A stretch of DNA of 53,202 nt, taken from Paracoccus sp. DMF-8. Its GTDB lineage: Bacteria; Pseudomonadota; Alphaproteobacteria; Rhodobacterales; Rhodobacteraceae. The position numbers and the translations under genes are program-made. The notes under the pieces are model-generated. The model saw only the letters and a program-made list of their open reading frames with translations, searched no databases and was not told where the DNA came from. The stretch lies in assembly GCF_029309835.1 (NCBI RefSeq), contig NZ_JARJHL010000007.1, forward strand, positions 1 to 53,202, in the 5' to 3' direction. Positions 30,001-39,726 of the stretch are shown here, piece after piece; within the stretch, counting starts at the first letter, position 1; every line of letters starts with the position of its first letter.

Positions 30001-30868
30001 ACGAATCGCACGGGGTTCTTTGCACCGGATACCGGCTTTTATTTCGGCACGAACGCCTTTGATATCGCGGTGAACGGGCTGAAGATCGACGGCTTCAATC
30101 ACGGCGTGAACATGGCGCAGGGTTACACATACGCCATCCCGGACCGCGATGTCGGCTTTGCGCTGATCGATGTCGATATGGCCAACGTCCGGCAGGCGTA
30201 TGTCGGCTTCAACCCGTCGCGTCACCAGATCCTCGACCCGGATGACCTGACCACGGGGCGGCTGCAGTTTACCCAGCCTGTAGTCACGATCTCGCTCGAA
30301 CCAGGACCTGACCTTGCTGGGCACCAAGACCGATCTGATTGGTTCCACCAGCCGCCAGAAGATGGATGACCCGCAGACGATTTATCGTTGGGAGGTTCCG
30401 GATCTGCTGGAATCCACCGGCTACTATACGACGGCGGATGGCCGCAAGATCGCGCTTATTCCGGATTTCGTTGCGGACAGGGCGACAGGCGATCTGCTGA
30501 AATTCAGCTACAAGGTCTATCTGGACATCTCGGATTCCGAACTCCGCAGTTGGGGCGCCACCAACCACGGCCGCTATGATCCCAACAACCGGGCGCCCGT
30601 CACCGGAAATGATCAGGCGCGGGTTCAGATGGATCAGCGTATCGAACTTGACGTGCTGGCCAATGATCGTGATCCGGAAGGTCGGACGCTGTCGGTCGAG
30701 GGCTTTACCGATCCTGCGCATGGCGACGTTTTCCAGCAGGACGATGGCAGCCTGATCTACCAGCCAAACCGTGGTTTCACGGGCACGGACACGTTCATTT
30801 ACTGGGCCGCCGATGAGATGGGCAATTACACCCCGTCCCAGGTGACCGTCACTGTTTTGGATATGTGA
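27046..30868 (+). CDS. Secreted multidomain protein: two PA14 domains, G8 domain, beta-helix, Ig-like end
   Basis: About 1275 residues with indels near 27085, 27530, 28070, 28430-28560 and 30300. PA14 domain 1 (27100-27530) has SLNIQTGGRYTFYLTSDDGS and LEWRGPDSNNVRELI. PA14 domain 2 (27660-28100) has the near-identical DLNVQTGGRYTFYLTSDDGS. Each is followed by a Gly/Asp/His repeat linker. A G8 domain follows (FATDADTRMLVDTLVVAPSG, then RLEIGTEERPVEAG), then a right-handed beta-helix-like region like that of CEMIP/TMEM2-type proteins (SFHFHKTGTADLDDPAIAIG). The last 90 residues are a cadherin/Ig-like repeat (LIYQPNRGFTGTDTFIYWAA). No classical signal peptide is seen, so type I secretion is possible. 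It probably binds or cleaves polysaccharide outside the cell. Confidence 0.83.
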
Positions 30869-30890
30869 CCTGCGATCCTGTAACTTGTCT

Positions 30891-30921
30891 AAGGAAAGGC
30901 CGATTCCGGCCTTTCCTTTGC
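30891..30921 (+). terminator. Strong hairpin terminator after the exoprotein gene
   Basis: AAGGAAAGGCCG (30891-30902) and CGGCCTTTCCTT (30907-30918) form a perfect 12-bp stem with loop ATTC. The U-run is short (TT within CCTTTG). It lies 22 bases past the stop. Confidence 0.75.
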
Positions 30922-30968
30922 GGGCCAGCCAAAGCAAAGTGACCGCCGCAAGCTGAGCGGAGGCTCCT

Positions 30969-32761
30969 GTGATAGAAATATACCACAAGTTCCTTTCGTT
31001 GTTCGATCCGCACGAACGGCGGCAATTCTGGTTGCTGACCGTCCTGATGATTTTGGTCGCGCTGGTCGAGGTTGTGGGGATCTCCTCGGTCCTGATGCTG
31101 CTCAACGTCCTAGCGGAGCCGGCAAGCATTCGCGACAGTGCGATCCTGTCGACCCTTCAGGATCGGCTTGATCTGGGCAGCACGTTCAATTTTCAGATTT
31201 TTCTGGCGATTTCCGTCATCGTCGTGGTGGTTATCGGCTTGCTGGTCAAGGCTTTGGGCAGCTATGCCCTGACCCGGTTTTCGGCAATGCGCGGCTATAC
31301 GCTTTCCAGCCGGCTGCTCGAAGCTTATCTGAGCCAGCCGTATTCCTGGTTTCTGGGACGGAACAGCGCCGAAATCGGCAAGAATGTCCTGAACGAGGCC
31401 GATGGTCTGGTTTCACGGGTGATCACCCCGGCATTGCGGTTGGTTGCCAGCATTTTCATGGTCATTGCGATCCTGGGTTTCCGCTGCTGGTCGATCCGGC
31501 CGTGACCATTCTGGCGATAGGGCTTTTGGGGGGCAGCTATGCGCTGATCTACCTTCGCCTTCGTGAACGGTTGCGCCGCACCGGCGAGGATCTGATGCAT
31601 GCCTTTGGCGAACGCTTCCGCGTCTCACAAGAGGCCATGGGCGGGATCAAGGACATCAAACTGTTAGGGCTTGAGAGCGATTATGGCAAATCTTACAGGG
31701 CCGCAGCCCGCCGCAGCGCGCGGGCCAGCGCCTCGATCGGCGTGATGGCCGAGATGCCGCGCTTCGCGCTTGAGGCGATCACCTTCGGCACATTGCTGGC
31801 GATGATCCTGATGCTGCTGATGCGCAGCGGCGGCAATATTGTCGGTATTGTTCCGACCCCGGGCATTTTCGCCTTTTCGGTCATGCGGCTTCTGCCTGCC
31901 TTGCAGCAGATTTATCAGGGTCTGGCCACCATGCGCGGGGGCAAGGTCGTTCTGGACACGATCCTGCACGACCTGCAAGAGGCGGAACGGATGCCCCGCC
32001 TGCCGTCATCGGACCAGCCCCCGGTCAGGCTGGAAAAGCAGCTTGAACTGTCGGGGGTAGAGTTCAGCTATGACACGGCCAAACGGGCGGCACTGTCGGA
32101 GCTGGACCTGAAAATCGACGCCTGCACCACCGTGGGCATCGTCGGCGGGACGGGTGCCGGCAAGACGACGCTGGTCGACCTTGTTCTTGGTCTCTTCGTG
32201 CCCGACAGCGGTGAAATGCGCGTGGATGGCGTTCCGATCACCGATGAAAACCGGCGCGGCTGGCAAAGTCCCTTGGCTATGTCCCGCAGGCGATCTTTCT
32301 GACCGATGACACCATTGCGGCCAATATCGCCCTCGGCGTTCCACGGGATCAGATTGACATGGCCGCCGTCGAACGCGCCTCACGCGCCGCCGCATTGCAT
32401 GATTTTGTCATCGCGGACCCGCCGAGGCTATTCTACTGTTGTGGGGGAACGCGGGATCCGGCTTGTCCGGCGGCCAGCGCCAGCGGATCGGCATTGCCCG
32501 CGCGCTGTATCGCGACCATCGCTGCTGATCGCGGACGAGGCCACCTTCAGGCTGGACAACATCACCGAACGTGTGGTGATGGAGGCGGTTCAGAATATCC
32601 GCAACGACAAGACAATCATCCTGATCGCCCACCGGCTGACCACGGCGACGTCATGCGATATGATTTTCATGATGGAACACGGCCGGCTGGCCGCCCAGGG
32701 CACTTACGACGATCTGGTCGCCGGAAACGAAACCTTCCGCCGGATGGCCGCAGGGCATTGA
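30969..32761 (+). CDS. ABC exporter, fused permease-ATPase (MsbA/PglK-like)
   Basis: About 600 residues. GGAGG at 30958-30962 precedes the GTG at 30969. Six transmembrane helices span the first 330 residues (FWLLTVLMILVALVEVVGIS to LALTF-type segments), with the coupling region SQEAMGGIKDIKLLGLESDY. The ATPase has Walker A (VGGTGAGKTTLVDLVLGLF), a Q-loop (VPQAIFL), signature LSGGQRQR readable at 32463-32486, Walker B (LLIADEAT) and H-loop (LIAHRL). Indels lie near 31480, 32270, 32425 and 32480-32550. It resembles polysaccharide or lipid-linked oligosaccharide flippases such as PglK/WlaB. It sits between the exoprotein and an oxygenase, inside the glycosyltransferase island. Confidence 0.85.
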
Positions 32762-32873
32762 CGGTGGCGGGCCGTCCCACGCGGTCCAGACAGATCTTGA
32801 AATCCTGACGGCCCCGCAGTCTGATCGGATCGGAATGCGTGATCATCCGTATCACCTTGTCACGAGGAAACCC

Positions 32874-33711
32874 GTGTCTGCCCCTGTTCTGCCGATAGAT
32901 CCCGAAACCTTGTTGCTGCCGATCGACGCGGCCCGCGCAGCCGGGAAGCGGCTGCCGAGAAATACCGCGCCAACCAGCCCTATCCGCATGGCTGCTTTGA
33001 CAATTTCCTGCCCCCCGAAATCCTTGAGCGGGTGCGCGAGGAACTGCGCGACCTGCCCGAGGCGGAAATCCATGTTCAACCGGCCCCGGAAAAGCTGAAG
33101 GCCAGCTATATGCCTGGAACGGCTGAAACCCTATACCCGCAGCCTGTTCCACACCCTGAATTCGCGCGCTTTTCTGGCTTATCTTGAGGCGATGACCGGC
33201 ATCGAAGGCCTGATCCCGGATCCTTATTATGCCGGCGGCGGCATCCATGTCGTTGCCAATGGCGGGCATCTCGATATCCACGCCGATTTCAACCACAACG
33301 GCAAGCTGAACCTTGAACGGCAGATCAACATCCTGATCTATCTCAACAAGGACTGGCGCGAGGAATGGGGCGGCTCGTTCGAGGTCTGGAACCACGACAT
33401 GAGCGCGAAGGCGGCAAGTTTCGTGCCGATCTTCAACCGCATGTGCTGTTTCAACACCGGATCTGACACCGGCATGGCAACCCCGAACCGGTTGCCAATC
33501 CCGACGGCACCCCGCGGATGTCCATCGCGCTCTATTACTATACGGCGACGTGGGATGCGTCGCGCAAGGCGCATTCCACCCTGTTCAAGCCCCGGCCCGG
33601 CACGATCGACCAGAAAGACAAACAAGAGGCGCGGCGGGCCGCATTGCAAAACGTCCTGCCCCCCTTCATCTTCCGGCGCATCGCAAACCACCTGTATCGC
33701 ATCGGCTTGTG
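32874..33711 (+). CDS. 2-oxoglutarate/Fe(II)-dependent oxygenase (prolyl-4-hydroxylase-like)
   Basis: About 280 residues. GAGGAAA precedes the GTG at 32874 (MSAPVLPIDPETLLLPIDAA). The Fe(II) ligands fit the family: H-x-D in GHLDIHADFNHN (near residue 130) and a distal His in DTWHGNPEPV around 33465-33495, visible only after correcting an indel. The 2OG-binding Arg follows in PRMSIALYYYTATW. Further pieces are ERQINILIYLNKDWREEWGG and FEVWNHDMS. It ends FRRIANHLYRIGL. Related enzymes hydroxylate prolyl or sugar substrates and occur in polysaccharide and LPS clusters. The target here is unknown. It is 113 bases after the ABC exporter and probably cotranscribed. Confidence 0.82.
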
Positions 33712-33718
33712 AACAGGG

Positions 33719-34920
33719 CTATCTGCGGCAAATCAGGCCGAGGAAATCCGCCACCTTCTGCCCGATCACCTCGGGCGACAGATGGTTTTCCACATATTTC
33801 CGGGCGGCTTTGCCCATGTCTCGGGCGCGGCCCGGATCGTCAAGCAGGGACAGGCAGGCATCGGCCAGTGCCTGCGCGTTTTCGGGGGGAACGAGAAGGG
33901 CGGTTTCCCCATGCGAAATGACCTCTGGCCCGCCGCCGACATCCGTGCAGACCAGTGCCGACCCCGCCGCCATTGCTTCGAGTATCGTGCCGCCGAAGTT
34001 TTCGTAACGTGATGCGACAATGGTCAGCCCGTGGCTCTGACGCAACGCCGCGACCTGTTCGCGGTCGCATTGCCCCAGAACGTCGATGCGGGTTCTGATT
34101 TCGTCGGGCAGGCGCGCCAGCGCCTCAGGCAGGGTCAGCGTGGGCTGGCCGGTGCGTTCGACGCCGGGGTCAGGGCCGACAAAGGTCAGCCGGCAGGATG
34201 GATGCCGGGTGGCGATCCGGGCAAAGGCGTCGATGACGATATCGCCGCCCTTGCGAAAATCGAAGCGCCCGACGAACAGCAATCGTTCAGGATCGCCCGA
34301 TGACGAGGCAGGCGGCACCGGCATGGGGTTGTGGATGACCCTGCGGGGGATGTCGGGCAGATCCCAAAGTGCCTCTGTCCGCACCAATGTATCGCGGGCG
34401 GGAGAGATGATCCCCCGCGCCCGCCGCAGGGCGCGCAATTCCCGCGCCTCGCGCCGGTTATCGGCCCCGGCGTCGCCATGGCCCTGGATATCCTTGTGCA
34501 GGCACCACGGGCCGTGCAATGTGATCACAACCGGAATCGGAACCAGACGGCAAAGGGTTCCGCCCAGCCCTGCGTTTCTTCGATGACTGCGATTTCGATG
34601 CCATGGCGGGCGATGGCCTCTTGCACCGCGGCGGCGATGCGATGCCCGAACCGGTTATGCACCACGCTTTCGACAGCGCGCCCTAGCTTGAGCTTGACGC
34701 GGTCGGCAAGGCTCCACCGGTGTTCCGGCAGGGGCACGATCCGCGTCCGGTCATGCGGCGCATCGATCTCGAAGGGGATGATCGTGACCTCATGGTCGCA
34801 GCGTTCCAGACCGGCGGCAAGATGCGCGACGGCGGTGGCGATGCCGTTCGCCGTATTGCGTCCCGGCCAGGCCGGTGTGATCAGGCCGATCCTCAGCGGA
34901 TCCGTGCGGGTGTCGCTCAT
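33719..34920 (-). CDS. Glycosyltransferase family 4
   Basis: About 398 residues with one indel near 34527. The N-terminal Rossmann domain reads RIGLITPAWPGRNTANGIAT and EIAVIEETQGWAEPFAV. The C-terminal domain has RRVIHNPMPVPPASS, LLFVGRFDFRKGGDIVIDAF and the E-x7-E retaining motif in SRYENFGGTILEAMAAGSAL. It ends VADFLGLICRR. It transfers a sugar from a nucleotide donor to a growing glycan at the cytoplasmic face. It directly follows the Wzy-like gene on the same strand, four bases apart, so the two form an operon. Confidence 0.9.
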
Positions 34921-34924
34921 CTGT

Positions 34925-36373
34925 TCATGCCGTTCGTTTGTCGTTCAGGACGATGCGCCAGCCCGGAGCTGCGGGGGCTGAGGATCGCCCGTCATTTATG
35001 GGGGCGGGGATCGCCTCCGGTCCGGCCGCCTCGACCTGCCTGACCGCCAGCCCGGCCAGCGCCCCGGCGATCATCCAGACATATGGGACCAGCCCCGCAT
35101 TGGGCAGGAAATCGATCAGCAGCGCCCCCAGCACAAGCATCAGCCCCGGGGTGATCAGGGACGGGTTCGCCCCTTTGCGAAATTGCACCGACAGCATGAT
35201 CGGCAGGGTGAACAGCCCGAAATAGGCAAGATATCCGGTCCAGCCATAGACGCCGATCAGAATCACCCAAATTCCATCTGTCACGCTGACCATCTCGCCC
35301 GTGACGGGGTCAAATATCTGGTTGCGTCCCCATCCCCCCCAGCCAAAGGCCGGTTTTTCATTGGCGCGGGCAAGCAACACATCTTCGTTGTCGAAACGGA
35401 ATTTCAACGATTGCGCGCGCTCGACGCTGCGCGACAGGGTCATTTCATGGATTTCCTCGACCGGAAAGACGCCTGTGCCGCGCAAGATCGGATAGGACAG
35501 CGCGACGCCCGCGATCAGCAGTGCCGTCAGGATCTGCAATCGCCGCCCCAAAAGGCCGATCACCAGTCCAAGGCCCAATGTGATCAGCAGCGCGCCGACG
35601 CTTTTCACCAGGACCAGCACCGCCGTCAGCCAAAGCGCTGCCATCAGCCAGCCGCGCGCCGGCTTTCCTTCGCGGCGGGCCTCGCGCCACAGCACCAGCG
35701 CGGACAGGATCGACATGCAAAAGAAAATCCCGACCATTAGCCCGTGACTGAGAAACAGGATGGGCCGGAACCCGCCCGCCCGGATATGCTGGATAAAGTC
35801 ATGCGCGAAAAAGCCATAAAGCCAGACATGCAACTGCGGGCTGAGTCGCACCTCGATCAGGGCAGGCAAGGAACAGGCCAGCCCGCCCACCGCAAAGGCC
35901 CGCAGCAATTCGCGATGGGCCTCGGGGGTGTTCAGATGGCGATAGGCCAGGAGGAATGGCAGAAACGTCACCAGTGTCCCGGAAATAACCGACAGCGCAT
36001 CATAAAGTCGCAATCCGGGGATAAAGCGGGGACCAAAGAAAAGTGGTTCGGAATTGGTCACGACCGTCAGGAACGGCGCGACGATCATCAGGATCAGCAG
36101 TGCCGTGACCAGCTTTGCGCCGGGCATCAAGCGCTGATCGGCCGGCTGCCGGGGCGCATGCATGTGGCACAGGACAAAGGCGCTGATGGCCGGGATGGAA
36201 TGTTTGTCCAGCAAGGGAATCATCGGCAATTTGATACCGGTTGCCGAGGGCAGGACAAGATAGCCGCCCAGAATGGTCCAGATCAGCGCCTTGTGCAGCG
36301 GCAGGCGCTGAAACAGCGCCTGCGCAACCAGCGGCCAGGAAAACAGCATGAGATAGGCAAAGGCGTTCGGCAT
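34925..36373 (-). CDS. Wzy/O-antigen-ligase-like polysaccharide polymerase
   Basis: 482 residues, unbroken, with about 11-12 hydrophobic spans. It starts MPNAFAYLMLFSWPLVAQAL. Periplasmic loops contain Arg-rich segments such as VEEIHEMTLSRSVERAQSLK. GRNQIFDPVTGEMVSVTDGI followed by WVILIGVYGWTGYLAYFGLF is the usual polymerase/ligase C-terminal loop-helix arrangement. The sequence alone does not separate Wzy polymerases from WaaL ligases. Next to a GT4 and within a cluster of many glycosyltransferases, polymerase is the better guess. The tail is cytoplasmic and Pro/Ala-rich. Confidence 0.82.
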   Translation of the reverse strand: MPNAFAYLMLFSWPLVAQALFQRLPLHKALIWTILGGYLVLPSATGIKLPMIPLLDKHSIPAISAFVLCHMHAPRQPADQRLMPGAKLVTALLILMIVAPFLTVVTNSEPLFFGPRFIPGLRLYDALSVISGTLVTFLPFLLAYRHLNTPEAHRELLRAFAVGGLACSLPALIEVRLSPQLHVWLYGFFAHDFIQHIRAGGFRPILFLSHGLMVGIFFCMSILSALVLWREARREGKPARGWLMAALWLTAVLVLVKSVGALLITLGLGLVIGLLGRRLQILTALLIAGVALSYPILRGTGVFPVEEIHEMTLSRSVERAQSLKFRFDNEDVLLARANEKPAFGWGGWGRNQIFDPVTGEMVSVTDGIWVILIGVYGWTGYLAYFGLFTLPIMLSVQFRKGANPSLITPGLMLVLGALLIDFLPNAGLVPYVWMIAGALAGLAVRQVEAAGPEAIPAPINDGRSSAPAAPGWRIVLNDKRTA

Positions 36374-36542
36374 CTGGCCCCTTGCGCAACAAACCCTGCC
36401 CTTCTACCCCGTTCATGTGCAAAGGCAAATGTGGAAAAGCAGACGGCTCTGCGGCAGGCGATGGTGTCGGGCGGGATTTCAACCGGTTGGCTGTCGCCGT
36501 GACCATTGATCTGGAGAATCGCGCCGCGTCGTGAAAAGCTGA

Positions 36543-36562
36543 TCCGATACAGTCCGATACAG
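36543..36562. repeat. Tandem 10-bp repeat ahead of the GT25 gene
   Basis: TCCGATACAG is present twice in direct tandem (36543-36552 and 36553-36562), 14 bases before the GT25 start. It could be a regulator site or a chance duplication. Confidence 0.5.
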
Positions 36563-36575
36563 ATAGGTATCCTGA

Positions 36576-37325
36576 ATGACAACGAACCGGATGGACCCAG
36601 AAATCGCTGAAGACTTCCTGTCCGTCACCGGATCGGCCATTGTCATCAACCTGCCATATCGCAAGGACCGCCGCGCGGAATCTTCCGCGGAACTGCGCAA
36701 GATCGGCCTGTCGCTGGATCATCCGCAGGTCGACCTGTTCGCCGCGGTGCGCCCCGATGAACCGGCGGGCTTTCCGACCATCGGCACGCGGGGATGCTTT
36801 CTAAGCCATCTTGGCGTGCTGCGCCACGCATTGGCGACAGGTCGCGACAGGGTGCTGATCTGCGAGGATGATCTGGACTTTACCCCCGACATGCTCAGCC
36901 GTCTTCCCGCCTTGACGGCAGAGCTGGACCGGCAACCGCTGGATCTGTTCTATGGCGGATACGAGGCCTTGCCGGCGGGCCGGATCGTGGCGCCGGATCT
37001 GGTCAGGGCGGATCCCGCGCAGGGAATCGGTTGCACCCATTTCTATGCCGTTCGCGGGGCGGCAATCGCTGATCTTGTCCGCTATCTCGAAGCGATCCTG
37101 ACCCGGCCGCCGGGCGATCCCGCAGGCGGCCCGATGCATGTGGATGGCGCGATCAGCCGTTTCAGGGCCGATCATCCCGATTACATCACATTGGTCGCAT
37201 CGCCACCGATCGGGGTGCAACGTCGTTCGCGCACCGATATCCATGCCGTGAAATGGTTCGATCGCCTGCCCGTCCTGCGCGGGATTGCAGGTGGATTGCG
37301 CCGCCTGCTTGCCCGTAGATCCTGA
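36576..37325 (+). CDS. Glycosyltransferase family 25 (LPS-type)
   Basis: 249 residues, unbroken, from ATG 36576. GT25 features are clear: GSAIVINLPYRKDRRAES at the start, GTRGCFLSHLGVLRHALATG, then DRVLICEDDLDFTPDMLSRL, with the EDD donor/metal motif. QGIGCTHFYAVRGAAIADLV and the late block DGAISRFRADHPDYITLVAS follow. GT25 enzymes add galactose or related sugars to lipooligosaccharide or exopolysaccharide. It is followed 22 bases later by another transferase on the same strand. Confidence 0.9.
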   Translation: MTTNRMDPEIAEDFLSVTGSAIVINLPYRKDRRAESSAELRKIGLSLDHPQVDLFAAVRPDEPAGFPTIGTRGCFLSHLGVLRHALATGRDRVLICEDDLDFTPDMLSRLPALTAELDRQPLDLFYGGYEALPAGRIVAPDLVRADPAQGIGCTHFYAVRGAAIADLVRYLEAILTRPPGDPAGGPMHVDGAISRFRADHPDYITLVASPPIGVQRRSRTDIHAVKWFDRLPVLRGIAGGLRRLLARRS

Positions 37326-37347
37326 GACCTCTCCAAGGACCATTGCC

Positions 37348-38418
37348 ATGAACATCCGCCGGGATCCGCTTTGCCTTGAATTCAGCGCCGGGGAACGGAT
37401 GTCCATCGGCACAGAGCCGCCTGCCTATATCCGCAAACTGACCGGCCGTCGGTTTCGTGCGCAAACCCATGTCACGGGCGGCAAGGGCTGGCCCGCCATC
37501 GGCTGGCATATTTTCCGCACGATTTTGCTGCACCGCCCCGATGTCGTGGTGTCAACCGAATACAGGCGGTGCTTTCTGGTCAATCTGGCGCTGCTTCTGG
37601 CCTGCAGCCGGGCACCGCATCTGGTGTTGGGGATGAATCTTTCGGCCCGACCGATCACCTCGCGCAGGCCATGGTTGAAACGGCTGATTGATCGCATTTT
37701 CGCCCGCTCATCGACCATCGTCGTCCATTCCACGCGCGAGGCCGAACTTTTCGCGGCGCTGCATGACCTGCCGGGCAGCCGTTTTGTCTTCAGCCATTGG
37801 GGATATGATCTGCCGCCTGCGGACAGCAGCCGCTTTTCCGCCAGCGAAAAGCCCTATTTTTGCATGATCGGGCGCAACAATCGCGATCTGGATACCTTTG
37901 CCGCAGCCATTCGTCTGGCCGGGGTGCGGGGCATTGCCGTGATACCGGGCTATCTGAAACTGGATCCGGAAGTGGAAAGCGCGCTTGAAATCCATCGCGA
38001 TCTGTCCATGGCCGATTGCATCGACTGCATCCGCAACGCCGCCGCCAATGTGACGCTGCTGCGGGATGGTGCGCGGGGGGCCGGACATATCACCGTGGTC
38101 ACCGCATTGCATCTCGGGGCCCGCCAGATCCACACGGATACCGAGGTTTTGCGGGAATATCTGCCGTCACGACGTTTCAGCACCCCGGTTCCGATCAGGG
38201 ACGCGGCAGCGGCGGCAGCGGCGATGCGCGAGGCGCTGCAACCCGAACCCGAAAGCCGGGCCGAACTCCGCCGCGCCTTTGCCCGGACCTGGTTGTCGCA
38301 CGATCATGCGGCGGGGCGGGTCGCGGCGATTTTGTCCGCAACGCTGGATGGACGAAACCTGCCGCTGACGGAACAGGAATGGGATGACTGGCTGCGCGAC
38401 GAGCGGATGGCATCCTGA
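37348..38418 (+). CDS. Glycosyltransferase-like protein (GT4/GT-B fold)
   Basis: 356 residues, unbroken. AAGGA precedes the ATG at 37348; the frame is open further upstream but overlaps the GT25 gene. Features are HRPDVVVSTEYRRCFLVNLA, STIVVHSTREAELFAALHDL, the transition KPYFCMIGRNNRDLDTFAAA, and GHITVVTALHLGARQIHTDT near the donor site. No full E-x7-E motif is seen, so the family is uncertain; distant GT4 or a GT-B relative is likely. It probably forms a two-gene unit with the GT25 and acts on the same glycan. Confidence 0.72.
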   Translation: MNIRRDPLCLEFSAGERMSIGTEPPAYIRKLTGRRFRAQTHVTGGKGWPAIGWHIFRTILLHRPDVVVSTEYRRCFLVNLALLLACSRAPHLVLGMNLSARPITSRRPWLKRLIDRIFARSSTIVVHSTREAELFAALHDLPGSRFVFSHWGYDLPPADSSRFSASEKPYFCMIGRNNRDLDTFAAAIRLAGVRGIAVIPGYLKLDPEVESALEIHRDLSMADCIDCIRNAAANVTLLRDGARGAGHITVVTALHLGARQIHTDTEVLREYLPSRRFSTPVPIRDAAAAAAAMREALQPEPESRAELRRAFARTWLSHDHAAGRVAAILSATLDGRNLPLTEQEWDDWLRDERMAS

Positions 38419-38458
38419 CAGGACGGGGGGCGCATGATGCCACTGTTCCCGGCCAGTT

Positions 38459-39529
38459 TCACCGTGCCAGCAGGCGATCCGCGATCCGCAGCACCTCATC
38501 GGGATCTATGTGAAATCTGGTGCCGTCCTTGCGTCCGATGACAAGCCCATAGCCCATTCCCAGCAGGGCCGCCCAGTTGTGCAGCGGGTTGTAGAACCGC
38601 TCTGGCGGTTGAAGGATCAGAAAGGATCCGCCCTCTGCCAGGGTATAAAGCCCGTGACATGCCTGGCTGCCCTCTATCGCGATGACCAGCGGCGCATCGA
38701 GCATCTGCTGCACCATCTCGGCATTGCCGATTCCGGGATCCAGCACGGCAATACCGGCCTTGCGCATCGCTTCTTTAAAGGCGGTGACATTGGACATGTT
38801 GCGCGGTTCATCCGGTTTGCCGCGGCTGATATAGACGGGCTGCCCGCCACTGCGGGCCGTGACGGCGCGGCGCAACCTGCCGCGCAGCTCCGTGATCCGG
38901 GCGGCCTTGTCGCGGTTGTAGCCCAGTTCGCGCCAGATCGTCAGGTCGCCGACATGCGCGAAATCCGTCTGTTTCCAGTCTTGCCCAAAGGCGTTTTCGT
39001 AAACCCGGCAATCAGGCCAGTGCGGGCGCGGCATGGACAGCAGGACGGTTTCGGACCGCAGGCTTTCATAAAGCGGGCAATCATCCTGCAACCAGTGGCC
39101 AAAATAATGCAGCCCCTGCATGGTGTTCAGCAATGTCGCCTGATCGTAGGATTCCATCCGGGACAGCAGGCTGCGCCATTCGGGCAGGCTGCGCAGAAGA
39201 TGCCGGCCCTGTGCCGTGACGATGGTGCCGCCAACCAGCGTGCATTCGCCCAAGCGGCAACACTCTGCCGGGGTTCCGGAAAAGGTCGTGCTTGCCAGGC
39301 TGGCAATTTCCGCTTTGACATCCAGATCAAAGCCGCAGGCCAACACACGATCAAACTGATCCGCGTCGCAGACCGCCGGCGCGCGCGGCAGGATTTCTGT
39401 CGGCCCCACCGGCTCGAACGTTGAAATGCCCCAGAGGGTCGAGCGCCGGATCCTGTCGCGCAAAGCCGAGGCAAGAACGCGAAGACGTCTTTGTGTCGAG
39501 CGGATCGGCACCTGACCGATTGGTTTCAT
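38459..39529 (-). CDS. Glycosyltransferase family 61 (DUF563-like)
   Basis: 356 residues, unbroken. GT61 features include TMQGLHYFGHWLQDDCPLYE, GGQPVYISRGKPDEPRNMSN, and the C-terminal block VLDPGIGNAEMVQQMLDAPL then VIAIEGSQACHGLYTLAEGG. YISRG and the G-SQ-C-H-G region are typical of bacterial GT61 proteins in capsule and EPS clusters. The start may be ATG 39529 or 39541; neither has a strong ribosome site. It converges on the transferase pair from the other strand. Confidence 0.85.
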   Translation of the reverse strand: MKPIGQVPIRSTQRRLRVLASALRDRIRRSTLWGISTFEPVGPTEILPRAPAVCDADQFDRVLACGFDLDVKAEIASLASTTFSGTPAECCRLGECTLVGGTIVTAQGRHLLRSLPEWRSLLSRMESYDQATLLNTMQGLHYFGHWLQDDCPLYESLRSETVLLSMPRPHWPDCRVYENAFGQDWKQTDFAHVGDLTIWRELGYNRDKAARITELRGRLRRAVTARSGGQPVYISRGKPDEPRNMSNVTAFKEAMRKAGIAVLDPGIGNAEMVQQMLDAPLVIAIEGSQACHGLYTLAEGGSFLILQPPERFYNPLHNWAALLGMGYGLVIGRKDGTRFHIDPDEVLRIADRLLAR

Positions 39530-39726
39530 TCTCTGGACCATCTGCCGAAGAAAAAGAAGCTGCGACGGGTTTCGATCATGTTGCCATGTCCGGCGTGGCT
39601 GGTGTCAACGCCCATCGGGGCGTTTCATGCGATTGGACGGCGCGGGAACTGCCTGTCATCGTTTCCATCTATATTTGATTAAAGCTGAAAATAGACAATA
39701 CGACGCCCGCGTAACGTGCATTATTC

